Shown one piece after another: positions 50,912 through 51,734 of a stretch of DNA of 51,734 bases. A program made the position numbers and the translations under genes. This DNA is from Thauera aminoaromatica S2 (GTDB lineage: Bacteria; Pseudomonadota; Gammaproteobacteria; Burkholderiales; Rhodocyclaceae). The DNA lies in contig NZ_AMXD01000013.1 in NCBI RefSeq assembly GCF_000310185.1, forward strand, positions 1 to 51,734, given 5' to 3'. The notes beneath the pieces are model-generated. The model saw only the letters and a list, made by a program, of their open reading frames with translations, did not search any database and was not told the origin of the DNA. How positions within the stretch are numbered: the stretch's first letter is position 1; each line of letters opens with the position of its first letter.

Positions 50912-51734
50912 CTAACCCAGCCTGGCGATCTTGCGGCCAACCCGCGCGATGTGATCTTCCAGTGCCGCGATGCAGGGAGCAAAGCGGCGGGAGAACCCGC
51001 TCGCCGCCCGGAGACGGTGAAGGAAGGCCTGGCTCAGCGGCTCGGCACGCCGCCAGACTTCGTTGGCGATACCGGGATGAAGCGCCGCGTCAGCAATGGT
51101 GTCGGGCAAGCCTCCGCCAATTCGGGGGGCGAAGCACATCGGTGTCATGTCGTAGGCTGGCGCGATGGCATAAGGCCGGCCGTGCTCCGAGATGAACGAC
51201 AGGTTTCCACTGTGCATGTCGGTGTTGCCGATCAGGGTGCCGAATGACCACAGGAGGTTTGCCGCGTCCGCGGCTTCGGTAACGATCTGCCCTGCTTTAG
51301 CCAGGCGCTGCGCGATGCCGGGCCAGCCGCCGGTTCCGGCGCCGATAAATTCCGCGTCCATCGCGGCCAGGGAGATCAGCGCACGCCGACCGGTCGGGCC
51401 CACGCGATCGAAACGCTCCACTTCGAGAAAGCGCTGGGCGCCATGGTCGGCGACGCGCGTGACAGCGGCAGGAATGCCGGCTTCTCGCAGTGTCTCGAGG
51501 GCGAGATGTTCGGCCAGCAGGAGGTCCCTCCAGCGCTCGCTCACCGGCCCTTCCACGACTTCACTGAACTTCACGATGACGTGGCAGGGGCCGTTCGGTG
51601 TTGCCGCGAAGGCGGTGAACTTGGGTTGCTCGCCGCCTGCGGAGGATCCAGGCACTTCGCCTCTGGCGGCTTCCCCTGCCAGCCGTGCATATTGGGCCGC
51701 CTTGCCTTCTTCTTCGATTGGGCTGGGGGGGGGG
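50912..51734 (-). CDS. HipA/YjjJ-family kinase-like protein, 5' end outside window
   Basis: About 274 residues are visible; the frame is open to the window end. Motifs: VPGSSAGGEQPKFTAF (phosphate-binding GGEQPKF), HVIVKFSE (ATP Lys), LLLAEHLALETLREAGIPAA, FLEVERFDRVGPTGRRAL, the catalytic loop IGNTDMHSGNLSFI and PYAIAPAYDMTPM with the metal-binding Asp. This is the HipA serine/threonine kinase-like fold; the GNTDMHSGNLSF and APAYDMTPM variants resemble the YjjJ branch. In HipA toxins the kinase phosphorylates glutamyl-tRNA synthetase; YjjJ-type targets are less clear. No HipB-like gene is seen, but it could lie outside. The plus strand ends in nine G (nine C in the gene). Confidence 0.85.
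   Translation of the reverse strand, partial: PPPSPIEEEGKAAQYARLAGEAARGEVPGSSAGGEQPKFTAFAATPNGPCHVIVKFSEVVEGPVSERWRDLLLAEHLALETLREAGIPAAVTRVADHGAQRFLEVERFDRVGPTGRRALISLAAMDAEFIGAGTGGWPGIAQRLAKAGQIVTEAADAANLLWSFGTLIGNTDMHSGNLSFISEHGRPYAIAPAYDMTPMCFAPRIGGGLPDTIADAALHPGIANEVWRRAEPLSQAFLHRLRAASGFSRRFAPCIAALEDHIARVGRKIARLG

Overview
The window looks like a chromosomal contig of a GC-rich betaproteobacterium, most likely of the Rhodocyclales (Thauera/Azoarcus type). This rests on the gene order thrB, a DUF2782 gene, a LOG-family gene and polA, on BPSS1780-family membrane proteins, on strong GC codon bias in the core genes, and on about thirty REP-like palindromes in the GC-rich parts. The genus is inferred, not proven. 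The right edge ends in nine G on the plus strand, which suggests a contig end.

Layout. 0-9.9 kb is ordinary core genome: nadD (partial), two BPSS1780-family membrane proteins, homoserine kinase, DNA-deoxyinosine glycosylase, a DUF2782 protein and a LOG-family hydrolase (all minus), then polA and an MsbA-type exporter (plus). 9.9-18.4 kb is a mosaic rich in REP elements: a 107-bp tandem REP array, rfbA-rfbC, a phosphomannomutase-type enzyme, two divergent Uma2-family genes (one with a nonsense codon) and a truncated AAA-ATPase/nuclease remnant. 15.9-31.7 kb (minus) is a Wzx/Wzy-type heteropolysaccharide cluster. It has a WecA-type initiating transferase, a WbpP-type UDP-GlcNAc 4-epimerase, a glycosyltransferase, Wzy, Wzx, a GT4, the three UDP-L-FucNAc genes (CapE/CapF/CapG type) and another GT4. 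A nested block of insertion sequences (23.4-27.2 kb) sits between wzy and wzx: an old IS5-family copy carries an intact ISL3-family element and a younger IS5-family element nine bases apart.

31.8-41.3 kb holds the export machinery. A Gfc/Yjb-type set runs on the minus strand: a GfcA-like peptide, the GfcB lipoprotein, and one 1260-residue protein that fuses GfcC-like, YjbH/GfcD-like and PAP2 phosphatase domains. Divergently on the plus strand lie a Wza-like SLBB export protein, a Wzz-type protein and diacylglycerol kinase. 41.3-50.7 kb (minus) is a second, AT-rich Wzx/Wzy cluster with its own WcaJ-type initiating transferase, two GT4s, Wzy, GT25, Wzx and Wzz, preceded by a decayed manC. The last gene is a HipA/YjjJ-family kinase-like gene cut by the window edge.

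How they work together (inference): the two clusters each encode initiation, assembly, flipping and polymerisation of a separate repeat unit, and the Gfc/Wza genes between them could serve export of one or both. dTDP-rhamnose synthesis is only half present (rfbA, rfbC; no rfbB or rfbD here), and GDP-mannose synthesis is probably lost at this locus because manC is broken. The most unusual items are the GfcC-YjbH-PAP2 fusion with a linker made of REP elements, REP elements that supply the stop codons of two genes, covariation within the REP hairpins, and the nested IS block that also rewrote the end of a Wzy protein.
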